The notes below the pieces were generated by a model. The model worked only from the letters and a program-made list of their open reading frames with translations, was not told the origin of the DNA and made no database searches. Shown here piece after piece: positions 1-7,392 of a stretch of DNA of 64,000 nucleotides. Both the position numbers and the translations under genes were made by a program. Each line of letters begins with the position of its first letter. Position 1 is the first letter of the stretch. Where the stretch lies: contig NZ_MCHY01000001.1 in the NCBI RefSeq assembly GCF_003609605.1, positions 81,471 through 145,470 of the forward strand, in the 5' to 3' direction. The DNA is from Ammoniphilus oxalaticus (GTDB lineage Bacteria; Bacillota; Bacilli; Aneurinibacillales; RAOX-1).

Positions 1-55
1 CGTCATATTTCATTTCCGCATCCGCGCGCAGGCGATCAACTAAGCTTTTCTTCAC
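1..55 (-). CDS. Possible 5' end of a gene leaving the window on the left
   Basis: Reading leftward, a GTG at 55 opens a frame with no stop to the window edge (18 residues, MKKSLVDRLRADAEMKYD). The frame also stays open for some codons upstream of the GTG, and only a weak AAGG lies before it. The hydrophilic start is plausible for a cytosolic protein, but with so few residues no family can be named. It would be divergent from the ABC importer. Confidence 0.2.
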   Translation of the reverse strand, partial: MKKSLVDRLRADAEMKYD

Positions 56-147
56 AGTTGCCGCCAGACCTTGATCAATTGCTAAAAAAATTAAGAAAAT
101 GACATACTTTAACGCCTAAAAGTCACAAAGCGGTGAACCCTAAAAAC

Positions 148-177
148 TTGCGCTTAAACTATTATAGAGGATATATT
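148..177 (+). promoter_or_regulatory. Candidate sigma-A promoter of the ABC importer operon
   Basis: TTGCGC at 148-153 and TATATT at 172-177 are separated by 18 bases and lie about 45 bases before the start of the permease gene. The match to the consensus is moderate. A TATAAT at 177-182 would need an over-long spacer. Confidence 0.35.
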
Positions 178-220
178 ATAATAATGTTTAGTGTCGTAAA
201 AAGAATGAGGGGGAGACAAT

Positions 221-1168
221 ATGGGTACAGCCATGCTCGGATCACTTGAATCAGGCTTCATCTTCGCCCTGATGGCGCTTGGTGTTTACCTGACTTTTAG
301 AATACTTGATTTTCCTGACCTAACGGTCGATGGGAGCTTCACAACAGGTGGTTCGGTTGCGGCGGTTTTAATTGTGAGCGGATACCCGCCATTGATCGCA
401 ACCGCGCTTGCGGTCGTCGCAGGCTTCTTTTTTGGGGCGATCACAGGGGTTTTGCATACGAAAGGAAAAATCAATGCCTTACTATCGGGGATTTTATCGA
501 TGATCGCTCTTTATTCCATTAATCTACGGATCATGGGGAAAGCGAATATTGGGCTGTTGGGCCAGGAGACGCTCATCTCACAGATTAGCGCTTGGACAGG
601 CTCTATGAAATACTCGATTTTAATCGTAGTTGCGATCCTGGCAATTATCGTCAAAGTGGCGCTCGATTGGTTTTTGCGCACGGAAATTGGGATGGCGTTG
701 CGCGCAACGGGAGATAATCCGCGAATGATTCGCAGTTTCTCGGCGAATACGGACAACACGATCATTATTGGCCTTGCCCTTTCCAATGGCCTTGTCGCCC
801 TTTCAGGCGCGTTGATGGCTCAATATCAAGGGTTCTCTGACGTATCGATGGGAATCGGGATGATCATTATCGGGCTTGCTTCGGTTATCATCGGGGAAGC
901 GATCTTCGGTAGTCGTTCCATTTGGAGAGCAACCTTCGCCGTCGTCGGCGGGGCGGTTATTTATCGTTTAGTTGTCGCCGCGGCTCTACGCTTTAAATTT
1001 GTTGAAGCATCGGATATGAAATTGATCACCGCGTTAATTGTCATTGCGGCTTTGATCGCTCCGAAGATGATTAACAATATGAAGGAAAAGAAACGGAAAG
1101 CAGCGAGAAGGAAACAGATGATCAAAGCGAACGCTTCTTTAGGAGGCGAGAAAAATGCTGAAGCTTAA
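221..1168 (+). CDS. ABC transporter permease, branched-chain amino acid/TrpY type
   Basis: A 315-residue integral membrane protein with about 8-10 hydrophobic helices and a basic cytoplasmic tail (residues ~285-315, rich in K/R). The sequence fits the permeases of the LivH/TrpY-like group that pair with a periplasmic-type binding protein and a separate ATPase. It starts at ATG with AGGGGGAG five bases upstream. It overlaps the ATPase gene by 14 bases, so the two are certainly cotranscribed. The substrate-binding lipoprotein that usually sits next to such genes is not in the window: upstream DNA holds only a promoter and a possible divergent gene. The substrate (an aromatic amino acid or other small molecule) is inference. 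Confidence 0.88.
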   Translation: MGTAMLGSLESGFIFALMALGVYLTFRILDFPDLTVDGSFTTGGSVAAVLIVSGYPPLIATALAVVAGFFFGAITGVLHTKGKINALLSGILSMIALYSINLRIMGKANIGLLGQETLISQISAWTGSMKYSILIVVAILAIIVKVALDWFLRTEIGMALRATGDNPRMIRSFSANTDNTIIIGLALSNGLVALSGALMAQYQGFSDVSMGIGMIIIGLASVIIGEAIFGSRSIWRATFAVVGGAVIYRLVVAAALRFKFVEASDMKLITALIVIAALIAPKMINNMKEKKRKAARRKQMIKANASLGGEKNAEA

Positions 1169-1949
1169 TAGGGTTAACAAAATATTTAACGAGGGTACAG
1201 CTGATGAAAAAATAGCATTGGAGGATGTCAACCTTGAATTAAAGCAAGGGGACTTTGTGACGATTATCGGCAGTAACGGAGCGGGTAAATCAACGCTAAT
1301 GAACATCATTTCCGGCGTGTTGTTCCCTGATGAGGGACGCGTTGAAATCGGTGGGTCTGTTGTGAATCAGTTGAAGGAACACCAACGGGCTCCGTTGATC
1401 GGTCGAGTGTTTCAGGACCCGATGGCAGGAACGGCGCCAACGATGACGATTGAGGAAAACTTAGCGATGGCTTATTCTAGAAATCGACCGCGCAAGTTGC
1501 GCAAGGGCGTCACGAAAGCGCGACGGGACATGTTCCAAGAGTATTTAGAGACGCTTCATTTAGGGCTGGAAAATCGGTTAACAGCAAAGGTCGGTCTGCT
1601 GTCTGGCGGCGAGCGGCAAGCGCTCAGCCTATTGATGGCAACTTTTACCCAACCGAAAGTGCTACTGCTTGATGAGCATACCGCTGCCCTTGATCCGGCG
1701 CGGGCATCATTGATTACACAGCTCACGAAAAGAATTGTAGCTGATTCTGGTTTGACGACGTTGATGGTGACGCATAATATGCAACAAGCCATTGATTTAG
1801 GCAACCGTTTAATTATGATGGACAAAGGGATGATCATTTTAGACGTGCCGCCTGAGCAAAAGGGTTCACTTACAATTGAAAGATTATTGAAGGAATTCGA
1901 GCGTTTACGTGGCGAGAAATTCGCTAGCGATCGAGCGGTATTGGGATAA
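1155..1949 (+). CDS. ABC transporter ATP-binding protein (partner of the permease)
   Basis: A 264-residue nucleotide-binding subunit. Walker A is GSNGAGKST (~37-45), the signature is LSGGERQALS (~150), Walker B is VLLLDEHTAALDP (~172-184) and the H-loop is VTHN (~205). Length and motifs match the single-domain ATPases of the TrpXYZ-like import systems. The start overlaps the 3' end of the permease gene, with GGAGGCG as the ribosome site, which implies translational coupling. It would energise uptake at the cytoplasmic face of the membrane. All catalytic motifs look intact. Confidence 0.92.
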   Translation: MLKLNRVNKIFNEGTADEKIALEDVNLELKQGDFVTIIGSNGAGKSTLMNIISGVLFPDEGRVEIGGSVVNQLKEHQRAPLIGRVFQDPMAGTAPTMTIEENLAMAYSRNRPRKLRKGVTKARRDMFQEYLETLHLGLENRLTAKVGLLSGGERQALSLLMATFTQPKVLLLDEHTAALDPARASLITQLTKRIVADSGLTTLMVTHNMQQAIDLGNRLIMMDKGMIILDVPPEQKGSLTIERLLKEFERLRGEKFASDRAVLG

Positions 1950-2010
1950 TTCTTTTTTTAGGGGAGAAGACCTTACGAGAGAATAACAATTTAAAAAGGG
2001 GAGGTTCACG

Positions 2011-2589
2011 ATGAGGAAACGTGATGATGAAAAGCGCGCAATTGATGCGGAATGGACCCCTCTAGATGATGAAAAAGAGCAAGCGTCTGGACAACAAGAT
2101 AGAACGGAAGACCGCTCCGCTGATTGGCGAGATCAAGTGATATTGGAAAATGAGCATCGCCGTTTTTATGATCGGTTAAGAGCAAAAATTGAGGATTTTA
2201 TTCATAAGCAAGGGCAGGGGCGGATTGATGGCGCCACACAATATATTTTGCTTGCTCCTGATTTGTTTGTCCTCTTTGCGCGGTTGATGCAAGATCGACG
2301 TGTCCCCGCTAAAACAAAGGCAATTGCGGGCGCGGTTGTAGCTTATTTCATCTCTCCTCTTGATATCATTCCTGAACTCGTATTTGGCCCATTAGGCTAC
2401 CTAGACGATATTGTATTGGCCGTGTACGCGCTCAACCGAATTTTACAGCAAGTTGACCGTTCGATTATTCTTGAACATTGGAATGGGGAGGAAAACCTAT
2501 TTGATGTTGTGCGGGAAGTCTTGATGAAAGCGGAAGATTTGGTGGGAAGACGCGTGTTTGCCGCAATTAAACGAAGATTCAAAAGATAA
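2011..2589 (+). CDS. DUF1232 (YkvA-like) protein
   Basis: A 192-residue protein. The first ~55 residues are charged and low-complexity. Residues ~95-150 contain the DUF1232 pattern with VPAKTKAIAGAVVAYFISPLDIIPE followed by a glycine-rich turn and LDDIVLA. These short hydrophobic segments associate with the membrane in the family; the biochemical role is unknown. It starts at ATG after AAAAGGGGAGG. It lies 61 bases downstream of the ATPase gene with no terminator between, so read-through from the importer operon is likely. A bidirectional terminator follows. Confidence 0.85.
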   Translation: MRKRDDEKRAIDAEWTPLDDEKEQASGQQDRTEDRSADWRDQVILENEHRRFYDRLRAKIEDFIHKQGQGRIDGATQYILLAPDLFVLFARLMQDRRVPAKTKAIAGAVVAYFISPLDIIPELVFGPLGYLDDIVLAVYALNRILQQVDRSIILEHWNGEENLFDVVREVLMKAEDLVGRRVFAAIKRRFKR

Positions 2590-2620
2590 AAAAGAGCTGT
2601 CATTATGACAGCTCTTTTTT
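2590..2620. terminator. Bidirectional terminator
   Basis: AAAGAGCTGTCAT pairs with ATGACAGCTCTTT across a tiny loop, with an A-run on one side and a T-run on the other. It sits exactly between the convergent DUF1232 and acetyltransferase genes. Confidence 0.9.
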
Positions 2621-3102
2621 TATACGGAAACAGCAACGGGAAGCACTTCTTTAATGACAGCAATCTCATCACAAGCGGGGAATTTTGAGCAATTTATGCA
2701 ATCTTTCCATACTTTATGTGGTAGAGTCTCTTTATCAACGATCCGAAATCCGCATCGGTTAAAGAATTTTTCCTCATAAGTGAGAGCCATCACGCGGCGA
2801 ATATGCAGTTGACGGGCTTGTTCGCAAAGGTGTTCCACAAGCATTTTACCAAGTCCTTTCCCCGCATAGTCTGGACCGATCACAAGCGAACGAATCTCTG
2901 CTAAATCTTCCCACAAAATGTGTAAACCGCCTACACCCGCGACACGCTCAGGGTGGTCAGGATCTTCCACAACGCTAAAACAAGTTAAATTTTCACACAA
3001 GGAAAGTTTCGAACGAGGCAACATCAGGCCCTTTTCCGCGTACATGTTAATCAGCTCAACCATCGCATCGAGATCTTTTATTGTCGCTTGACGAATTTTC
3101 AT
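2620..3102 (-). CDS. GNAT family N-acetyltransferase (ArgA-like)
   Basis: A 160-residue single-domain acetyltransferase. The acetyl-CoA loop is visible as IGPDYAGKGLGKMLVE (~80-95), and the C-terminal NRCGFR..DKETLPHKVWKDC region resembles the small Firmicutes ArgA-like enzymes. The tail has a CxxC-xxxx-C cluster (DCINCSKFPACDE) typical of that subgroup. I place the start at the ATG at 3102, eight bases after GGGGGA; a GTG five codons upstream overlaps that ribosome site and is less likely. Transfer of acetyl to an amino group is known for the family; the substrate is not shown by the sequence. Confidence 0.85.
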   Translation of the reverse strand: MKIRQATIKDLDAMVELINMYAEKGLMLPRSKLSLCENLTCFSVVEDPDHPERVAGVGGLHILWEDLAEIRSLVIGPDYAGKGLGKMLVEHLCEQARQLHIRRVMALTYEEKFFNRCGFRIVDKETLPHKVWKDCINCSKFPACDEIAVIKEVLPVAVSV

Positions 3103-3182
3103 TTTTATTTCCCCCACACAAACGAATAATTATTCCTATCCTTTATATAAATATACACAATGTCAGGGTCGTTTGTCTACTC

Positions 3183-3231
3183 CTTTAATCGACTTAAATT
3201 GCCCGATTTTGCCGAAAGCTGTCGATTAAAG
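3183..3231. repeat. 11-bp inverted repeat upstream of the acetyltransferase
   Basis: CTTTAATCGAC (3183-3193) is the exact reverse complement of GTCGATTAAAG (3221-3231), with a 27-base loop. It could be an operator or a structured leader. No poly-T follows, so it is not a typical terminator. Confidence 0.5.
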
Positions 3232-3283
3232 TTTGTGTCTAGTTACTAATATATATGCTATTATAAAGACTGTAAATCCATTT

Positions 3284-3358
3284 CATTTCCTATTCTTCTC
3301 CCCGAGTTCCTTGACGCCCTGGCAATCCCAGTGGGTCTAAGGGATCGGGGAGTTTTTT
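3284..3358 (+). other. Boundary hairpin element A (possible att site or terminator)
   Basis: CTCCCCG pairs with CGGGGAG, with inner pairings CCTT/AAGG and CTGG/CCAG, followed by seven T. A second element of the same design, in the same orientation, lies at 32284-32361. They share the TATTCTTCT lead, CTGG, CAGTG and TAAGGGAT, and the T-run, while the outer stem changes on both sides (CCCCG/CGGGG here, CCCAA/TTGGG there). The accessory region lies exactly between them. An integrase core site is an inference. A terminator is the simpler reading, although no gene ends nearby on this strand. Confidence 0.5.
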
Positions 3359-3414
3359 TGTCTTCTGACTAATACCAGAATGTACGGTTAAAGATAGTTA
3401 AAAACGACCTGGAT

Positions 3415-3454
3415 GTGACCAAAAACGTGACCAGTGTGACCAAATGTGTGACCA
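3415..3454 (+). repeat. Four GTGACCA direct repeats
   Basis: GTGACCA occurs at 3415, 3427, 3436 and 3448, spaced 12, 9 and 12 bases, about 60 bases inside boundary element A. Short direct repeats flanking a core hairpin are what arm-type sites of tyrosine recombinases look like. No integrase gene is adjacent. Confidence 0.6.
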
Positions 3455-3611
3455 AACTTTTGAGTTACCTTATCGGTGTTGGACTGTCAATTTTTAAAAT
3501 ACTGCGATTATTTATATCGGTTTGGATTATTTAATTATACCAGTTAATTAACAACACAATTAAAATTAATTTTCACTTTACTTCACATCTATAGAGGGGG
3601 GATTTTTAAAT

Positions 3612-3677
3612 TGGATAAAGATTGGGGATGAAGAGGTTTTTGAAGAGAAAATTAAATTGATCCCCGAATCGATTTAA
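3612..3677 (+). pseudogene. 3' fragment of a lipoprotein gene (copy of the 13.4-kb gene end)
   Basis: The frame reads WIKIGDEEVFEEKIKLIPES and then I and a stop. This is nearly identical, in protein and DNA, to the last 21 codons of the broken lipoprotein gene that ends at 13482. No upstream part of the gene is present here, so only the last ~66 bases were retained or recombined in. A degenerate copy of the shared 3' motif may follow at 3725-3750. Confidence 0.7.
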
Positions 3678-3818
3678 GATTATGAATATTTCAGCGCTTT
3701 TCTCCTAAAAGACACGTGCGTCTCGAATTGGGTGGTGGCCGATATGTCCCCTGTCGTCCTTTTTTTAGCCGTAATAAAACACCCTAAATATTTCTAATTT
3801 TGGGGTGTGGTTCAAAAC
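3678..3818. other. Gene-free stretch with a possible degenerate 3' motif
   Basis: Apart from TTGGGTGGTGGCCGATATGTC at 3729-3749, which resembles the shared post-ORF motif, I see only AT-rich sequence. Confidence 0.25.
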
Positions 3819-4298
3819 TTAAACTATAAGGGGGCATACTACTCTAACGTATCTATATAATTTAAAAACATGTTCTTTGATAAGGTTTTTTTCATCCTCA
3901 GATAATTCTTTTCCGGGTCCGGGTGATTCGGGTGGTTGATCCGCAGCAAGAGTAGTCACAGGTTCAAATTCCATTTCTTCTTTCGTATCGGAATAGTTTG
4001 TACTATCCCTAAATACATCATATTTAATAGAACTGTTTATGTAGGTCCCATCGTTATTATAATAATCAGCTACTTCATATAGTTTTGTGGTTTTCCCGCT
4101 TCTTGAAGAGGTTTCGTAACGCAATATCGAATTGACCTTTCTATAACCTTCTATTTCCATGAGACCTTCGCTATTGGGAGTATCCCCGAGGTAATCCATA
4201 GTAAATACTTCAATATGCTCGATGACTTGTACGCTTTCAGATGACGAACACCCCATCAAAAGTAAAGTAAGTAAACTAAATATAAAAATGTTTTTCAT
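3819..4298 (-). CDS. Small lipoprotein of unknown function
   Basis: A 159-residue protein starting at an ATG with GGAGGTATC immediately upstream. The N-terminus is a short basic/hydrophobic signal ending in the lipobox LLMGC (Cys ~17), so it is predicted to be lipid-anchored outside the membrane. The mature part is polar and acidic, with a Pro-rich stretch near residues 118-130 (QPPESPGPGKE). The tail VRVVCPLIV is hydrophobic and unlike the rest, so the 3' end may be truncated or altered. I recognise no domain. The gene stands alone in the mosaic region. Confidence 0.65.
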   Translation of the reverse strand: MKNIFIFSLLTLLLMGCSSSESVQVIEHIEVFTMDYLGDTPNSEGLMEIEGYRKVNSILRYETSSRSGKTTKLYEVADYYNNDGTYINSSIKYDVFRDSTNYSDTKEEMEFEPVTTLAADQPPESPGPGKELSEDEKNLIKEHVFKLYRYVRVVCPLIV

Positions 4299-4395
4299 GA
4301 TACCTCCTCGTATATTCTCATTACTAATACTGCTCTATTATACAGATTAATCCTGGTAGCTTTGTGTCAAAAAAACTGAAAAGAGCATGTTTTAA

Positions 4396-4442
4396 GGCCC
4401 CTCACTTCCCTTCTGAGCGGATTTTATACGGAAAGAGTATAT
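4396..4442 (+). repeat. Dispersed ~46-bp repeat, copy 1
   Basis: The core CTTCCCTTCTGAGCGGATTT continues into TATACGGAAAGAGTATA. A second copy lies at 6035-6080 in the same orientation with about 85 percent identity by eye. Both are in gene-free DNA between short ORFs. Confidence 0.7.
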
Positions 4443-4568
4443 ACAAAAACGATTATCTGATATGATTTCCTTAAATAAACAAATAGAAGAGGGCCTGCGG
4501 TTTTCTGTGGTGTTGAATCGTAAGTGTATCCGATCCACAAACAAATGTTTAGAGGTGGGTATGGATTC

Positions 4569-4676
4569 ATGGCTATCTTAGCGGGGATTGCATTTTACAT
4601 TACTTTTTTATCTATTTTTGAATTAAAGAGTGGAGTTGAATCCGCAGGATACTTTTATTCAATATTAACTGATTAA
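4569..4676 (+). CDS. 35-residue membrane peptide
   Basis: ATG at 4569 opens MAILAGIAFYITFLSIFELK..., one hydrophobic helix followed by a short polar tail. AGAGGTGGG lies about 12 bases before, so translation is plausible but not certain. It is followed 15 bases after the stop by the shared 3' motif also found behind other small ORFs of this region, which is the main reason to take it seriously. Function unknown. Confidence 0.4.
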   Translation: MAILAGIAFYITFLSIFELKSGVESAGYFYSILTD

Positions 4677-4681
4677 ATATC

Positions 4682-4730
4682 GTTTGTATTAAACTTGCAT
4701 ATATGGTGAGATAAGGCCAATTTTTTGACG
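4682..4730 (+). repeat. Shared post-ORF motif, copy a
   Basis: Reads TTGCATATATGGTGAG then ATAAGGCCAATTTTTTGAC. The consensus over copies is about TTGCATAyAGGGTGACA plus wAAGGCCGATTTTGTC. It begins soon after the stop of the 35-residue ORF. Confidence 0.6.
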
Positions 4731-4775
4731 CCGAACCTAGGGAACCTAATAAATCTAAAGATAAAGAGATAGTAG

Positions 4776-5209
4776 TAGCGCGCGCAAGGCGCGGATCCAT
4801 CCTATCCAATTGTAAACTACCCTTTTGTCATTACCGAAAAGCTGTCCGAATTTAATCTTAAACCCAACCCAGCCACCTTAAAACGCTGGCTGTCTTTAGC
4901 GAACGAAGAAACGATCTTACAAGTCATGAACGAGAGTGTTGCAAGAAAAAGTATACGCAATCGGATTGCCTGGATCACAGGCGTATTGCAACAAGGATAT
5001 GTTCAAGCGGATCAAACGAAAGCAAAACCGAAGAGTTATCCAAAAAAACAAATAAAACAGGATCGCGTCCCCCTTGGATCGGGGCCCAGAAACAGCGTGG
5101 TCAGTATCCCGTGGAAGAATTAACCGAAGAACAAAAGCAAGAAGCTGCGGAATGACTGGCCGCTTTGGATGCACTTGCGTACAATGACGATAAAATTAGG
5201 ATTGCATAA
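4776..5209 (+). pseudogene. Decayed plasmid-type replication protein, DnaD-like C-terminal part
   Basis: The frame around 4800-5040 reads VITEKLSEFNLKPNPATLKR, WLSLANEETILQVM and RIAWITGVLQQGY. This has the spacing of the DnaD-like helical domain found in plasmid and phage replication initiators. At an A-run near 5041-5060 the frame must shift by one to continue into ELTEEQKQEAAEW. It then meets an in-frame TGA and continues as LAALDALAYNDDKIRIA to the stop at 5209. The N-terminal half is absent. It is therefore a dead 3' remnant, evidence that plasmid- or phage-derived DNA contributed to the region. The family assignment rests on pattern only. Confidence 0.6.
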
Positions 5210-5291
5210 GTAATTAGTGATGGTTTGATGAATTAGATACCTAATTTTGAACATACAGAGTTATAAGGGTTCAAAGAAAGGGGTGTGGGTT

Positions 5292-5465
5292 TTGGATATC
5301 GTTATTGGAGTTATATTGGCGGGATTATATTTAATTTTTCATTCTGCGGAACTTTGGTTTTCCCCCAGTAATGGAGGCGTGTTTAAGGGATTTAAAAAGA
5401 GGTTAGCCTTTGCTCTGCCTCTGTGTGTTACCTCTTTTGGAGTATGGTATTTTTTCTTTTCTTAA
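5292..5465 (+). CDS. Small two-helix membrane protein
   Basis: TTG at 5292 follows AAAGGGG by about 7 bases and gives a 57-residue protein (MDIVIGVILAGLYLIFHSAE...) with two hydrophobic helices (residues ~2-20 and ~38-55) joined by a basic loop. A longer reading from 5247 has no good ribosome site. No family recognised. The shared post-ORF motif (copy b) starts about 20 bases after the stop. Confidence 0.55.
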   Translation: MDIVIGVILAGLYLIFHSAELWFSPSNGGVFKGFKKRLAFALPLCVTSFGVWYFFFS

Positions 5466-5480
5466 ATGAATTTTAAAAAT

Positions 5481-5524
5481 GTATAATCTTTGCATATAGG
5501 GTGGCAAAAGGCCGATTTTGCATC
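5481..5524 (+). repeat. Shared post-ORF motif, copy b
   Basis: Reads TTTGCATATAGGGTGGCA then AAAGGCCGATTTTGC. It is the copy closest to the consensus and lies in the same position and orientation relative to the preceding ORF as copies a and c. Confidence 0.65.
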
Positions 5525-5588
5525 AACTTAATTTTTTTCAAAGAAATAACATTAGAATAAATGATGTTGAAAAGGAGAGTGAAACAGT

Positions 5589-5774
5589 ATGGATCTCAAT
5601 ATACAGTGGGTGCTTTCTCAGCTTATTTCTTTTTTTATTCTACTAGCTATTGTCGTAGGGATTTCATGTTTTCTTATAATCCCGTTTTTCCAAAGCCGTA
5701 AAAACAAACGTGCAACAGAGTACGAAGCATTAGAACAACGTGTGCAGCAGCTGGAAGAAGAGTTGCAAAAGTAA
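5589..5774 (+). CDS. 61-residue single-helix membrane protein with coiled-coil tail
   Basis: ATG at 5589 sits after AAAAGGAGAGTGAAACAGT, a strong ribosome site. Residues ~10-33 form one membrane helix. The rest (RKNKRATEYEALEQRVQQLE...) is a heptad-like, charged coiled coil predicted to lie in the cytoplasm. This resembles small phage/plasmid or regulatory membrane peptides, but I recognise no named family. It is followed at once by the shared post-ORF motif (copy c). Confidence 0.7.
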   Translation: MDLNIQWVLSQLISFFILLAIVVGISCFLIIPFFQSRKNKRATEYEALEQRVQQLEEELQK

Positions 5775-5781
5775 AGTTCAT

Positions 5782-5826
5782 TTGTATAGTTCTTGCATAC
5801 AGGGAGACATAAGGTGGATTTTGTCT
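5782..5826 (+). repeat. Shared post-ORF motif, copy c
   Basis: Reads TTCTTGCATACAGGGAGACA then TAAGGTGGATTTTGTC. It begins about 8 bases after the preceding stop codon. Confidence 0.65.
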
Positions 5827-6258
5827 GGCTTGTTAAAGACGGCCCTAGAGCCGATTCTCTTGATTTCCAAGGGATTCAACCGTCTATTCGATGAGTTTGT
5901 TCATGCAGGATTTCATACATCGCCCTTTTCGGGGTGAAAACCGTCTTTATCGGCTTTTTTGAGCGCATCGGGGAGGCACAAACGGATTGGGCTCGAGTCG
6001 GAGGGTTATTAACACTGCCCGTCATGTGATTTGAGGGCCCCCTCTTCCCTTCTGAGTGGTTTTTATGCGGAAAGGGTATAAGACATGGGACAAACCTTGA
6101 AAAGGTCTCCTGCGTCCTTCTGAGTCGTTAGCACGCGGATGATTCGAGGGGGAATCCGATTAATTAAGCGGTTGTATCTTTTTTCTAGAAAAAGAACCAG
6201 GGATATTTCAACAGAGATTCCGATATCATTTTTTTAAAAAGAGGAGGGAGTTTTCGGA
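5827..6258. other. Gene-free stretch with degenerate coding remnants
   Basis: Short open pieces are present in different frames (for example LVKDGPRADSLDFQGIQPS around 5830-5895) but are soon closed by stops and have no ribosome sites. They look like eroded coding DNA of unknown origin. The second copy of the 46-bp repeat lies at 6035-6080. Confidence 0.4.
6035..6080 (+). repeat. Dispersed ~46-bp repeat, copy 2
   Basis: Core CTTCCCTTCTGAGTGGTTTT continuing to TATGCGGAAAGGGTATA. It matches 4396-4442. A shorter echo (CCTTCTGAGTCG) occurs near 6117. Confidence 0.7.
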
Positions 6259-6522
6259 ATGCTTAAGACTTGGAAAGGGAGAAAACAGCCATTTTTGGCA
6301 CTGGATATTTTGTTGACCATTGTAATTACTCTTACCATTCTTTTTACGTTTTTTACCCCGCTACCTTTACTTCCTTTGGTGTGGGGTTTAATGGGCTTAT
6401 CATTTTTGAATCAAGGAATAGAGATGTTTGTTACAAACCAACGGAGGTATTTTGTTTTAACACTATCAGCGTCGGTATTTTTCATTGCCGTATCCGTTTA
6501 CCAATATTTCGGATCTGTTTAA
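6259..6522 (+). CDS. Small three-helix membrane protein (DUF3953-like)
   Basis: An 87-residue protein starting at ATG 6259 with GAGGAGGGAG about 8 bases upstream, an excellent ribosome site. Three hydrophobic helices lie at ~13-33, ~36-55 and ~64-84, with the pattern of the short DUF3953/YczI-type membrane proteins of Bacillales. That resemblance is by shape, not by a firm motif. A clear terminator follows, so it is a monocistronic unit. Confidence 0.7.
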   Translation: MLKTWKGRKQPFLALDILLTIVITLTILFTFFTPLPLLPLVWGLMGLSFLNQGIEMFVTNQRRYFVLTLSASVFFIAVSVYQYFGSV

Positions 6523-6539
6523 ACGTTTTTCAAAACGGA

Positions 6540-6577
6540 ACTGGTCGAAATGCCTTTTCCTTTCGACCAGTTTATTT
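6540..6577 (+). terminator. Terminator after the three-helix membrane protein
   Basis: ACTGGTCGAAA pairs with TTTCGACCAGT, followed by TTATTT. Confidence 0.75.
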
Positions 6578-6695
6578 GGTATACCTACATACGATTGATG
6601 ACTCTGTTTTTAGTGGAATTGTTCGTCTGCTCTATAGCTCCCTTCTCTCCATTGGCTAATAATGAGCGGAAAACGGGGCTGATCTCGGTAACGGT

Positions 6696-6724
6696 GTTAC
6701 TGTGTTACTCAGTAACGCAGTAAC
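6696..6724. repeat. 14-bp near-perfect hairpin
   Basis: GTTACTGTGTTACT faces AGTAACGCAGTAAC with a one-base loop and one mismatch. It lies about 75 bases before the lipoprotein gene at 6800 and may be an operator or cruciform site. Confidence 0.55.
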
Positions 6725-6726
6725 TA

Positions 6727-6753
6727 CGGTGGGGGAAAGGCGAGTTTTCACGA
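6727..6753 (+). repeat. Possible degenerate copy of the shared motif
   Basis: CGGTGGGGGAAAGGCGAGTT then TTCACG aligns to the consensus GGGTGGCAAAAGGCCGATTT at roughly 70 percent. It is weaker than copies a-c. Confidence 0.35.
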
Positions 6754-6799
6754 ACATTGCTTGTCCAAGATATTTAAAATATTAAGGGGGGGATATAAC

Positions 6800-7198
6800 G
6801 TGTTTAAATTAAGATGGGTGTTAGCAATAATTGCGGCAATCGCTATGTTATCAGGCTGTTCAACTAAAACTCCTATAACACCAATGGCGCTTCTGTATGA
6901 TAACTCGGATGCTGGAGCGACCGATGGACATTACGTTTCAACTGAATTTGCTACACCATCAAGCAATTCCAATAACATAAATGTTTGGTTTGACAATAAA
7001 GGGGCTTCTAGTGTTACAGTAACGTTTCAGAAAAAAGGGTTCTTTGGAACATGGTCAAATGTTGGTTCTTTTGCAGTGAATGCGGGTAAAGCTGACTTTA
7101 GACAAATGGCGGGTGCAAGTGGAACCACTTACAGAATTAAAGTGGATTCGTCAATTGGTTCTCCAATAAAAGGTCATCTGAAGGCTAACCAACTTTAA
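6800..7198 (+). CDS. Small lipoprotein of unknown function
   Basis: GTG at 6800 follows AAGGGGGGATATAAC, which decides the start over an upstream ATG at 6761 without a site. The 132-residue product has a signal peptide ending in the lipobox MLSGC, then a Ser/Thr/Asn-rich, probably beta-sandwich body (VTVTFQKKGFFGTWSNVGSF). It should be anchored on the outer face of the membrane. No domain is recognised. Copy f of the shared motif starts about 18 bases behind its stop. Confidence 0.75.
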   Translation: MFKLRWVLAIIAAIAMLSGCSTKTPITPMALLYDNSDAGATDGHYVSTEFATPSSNSNNINVWFDNKGASSVTVTFQKKGFFGTWSNVGSFAVNAGKADFRQMAGASGTTYRIKVDSSIGSPIKGHLKANQL

Positions 7199-7214
7199 TT
7201 TAATTTTCTTTCCA

Positions 7215-7243
7215 ATAGCGTGACATAACCGTTATTTTGTATG
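7215..7243 (+). repeat. Shared post-ORF motif, copy f
   Basis: ATAGCGTGACATAACCGTTA then TTTTGTATG matches the right half of the consensus (GTGACATAAGGCCGATTTTG). Confidence 0.5.
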
Positions 7244-7392
7244 CGATTTAAACCGCGACAGGGTATAGCGTAGAGAGGGCCTTCCCTTGGATTTGTAATC
7301 CAAGAAATAGCTTTAAGAAAGTTAGGATTCAGGTTCAATAATTTGATATAATTATTTTAACTTTGAAAATATCTTAAGGGAGGTGAGTAAAA

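Noticed and set aside
286..786. Minus-strand ORFs inside the permease gene
   Set aside because: Antisense shadows of a strongly supported gene; no ribosome sites.
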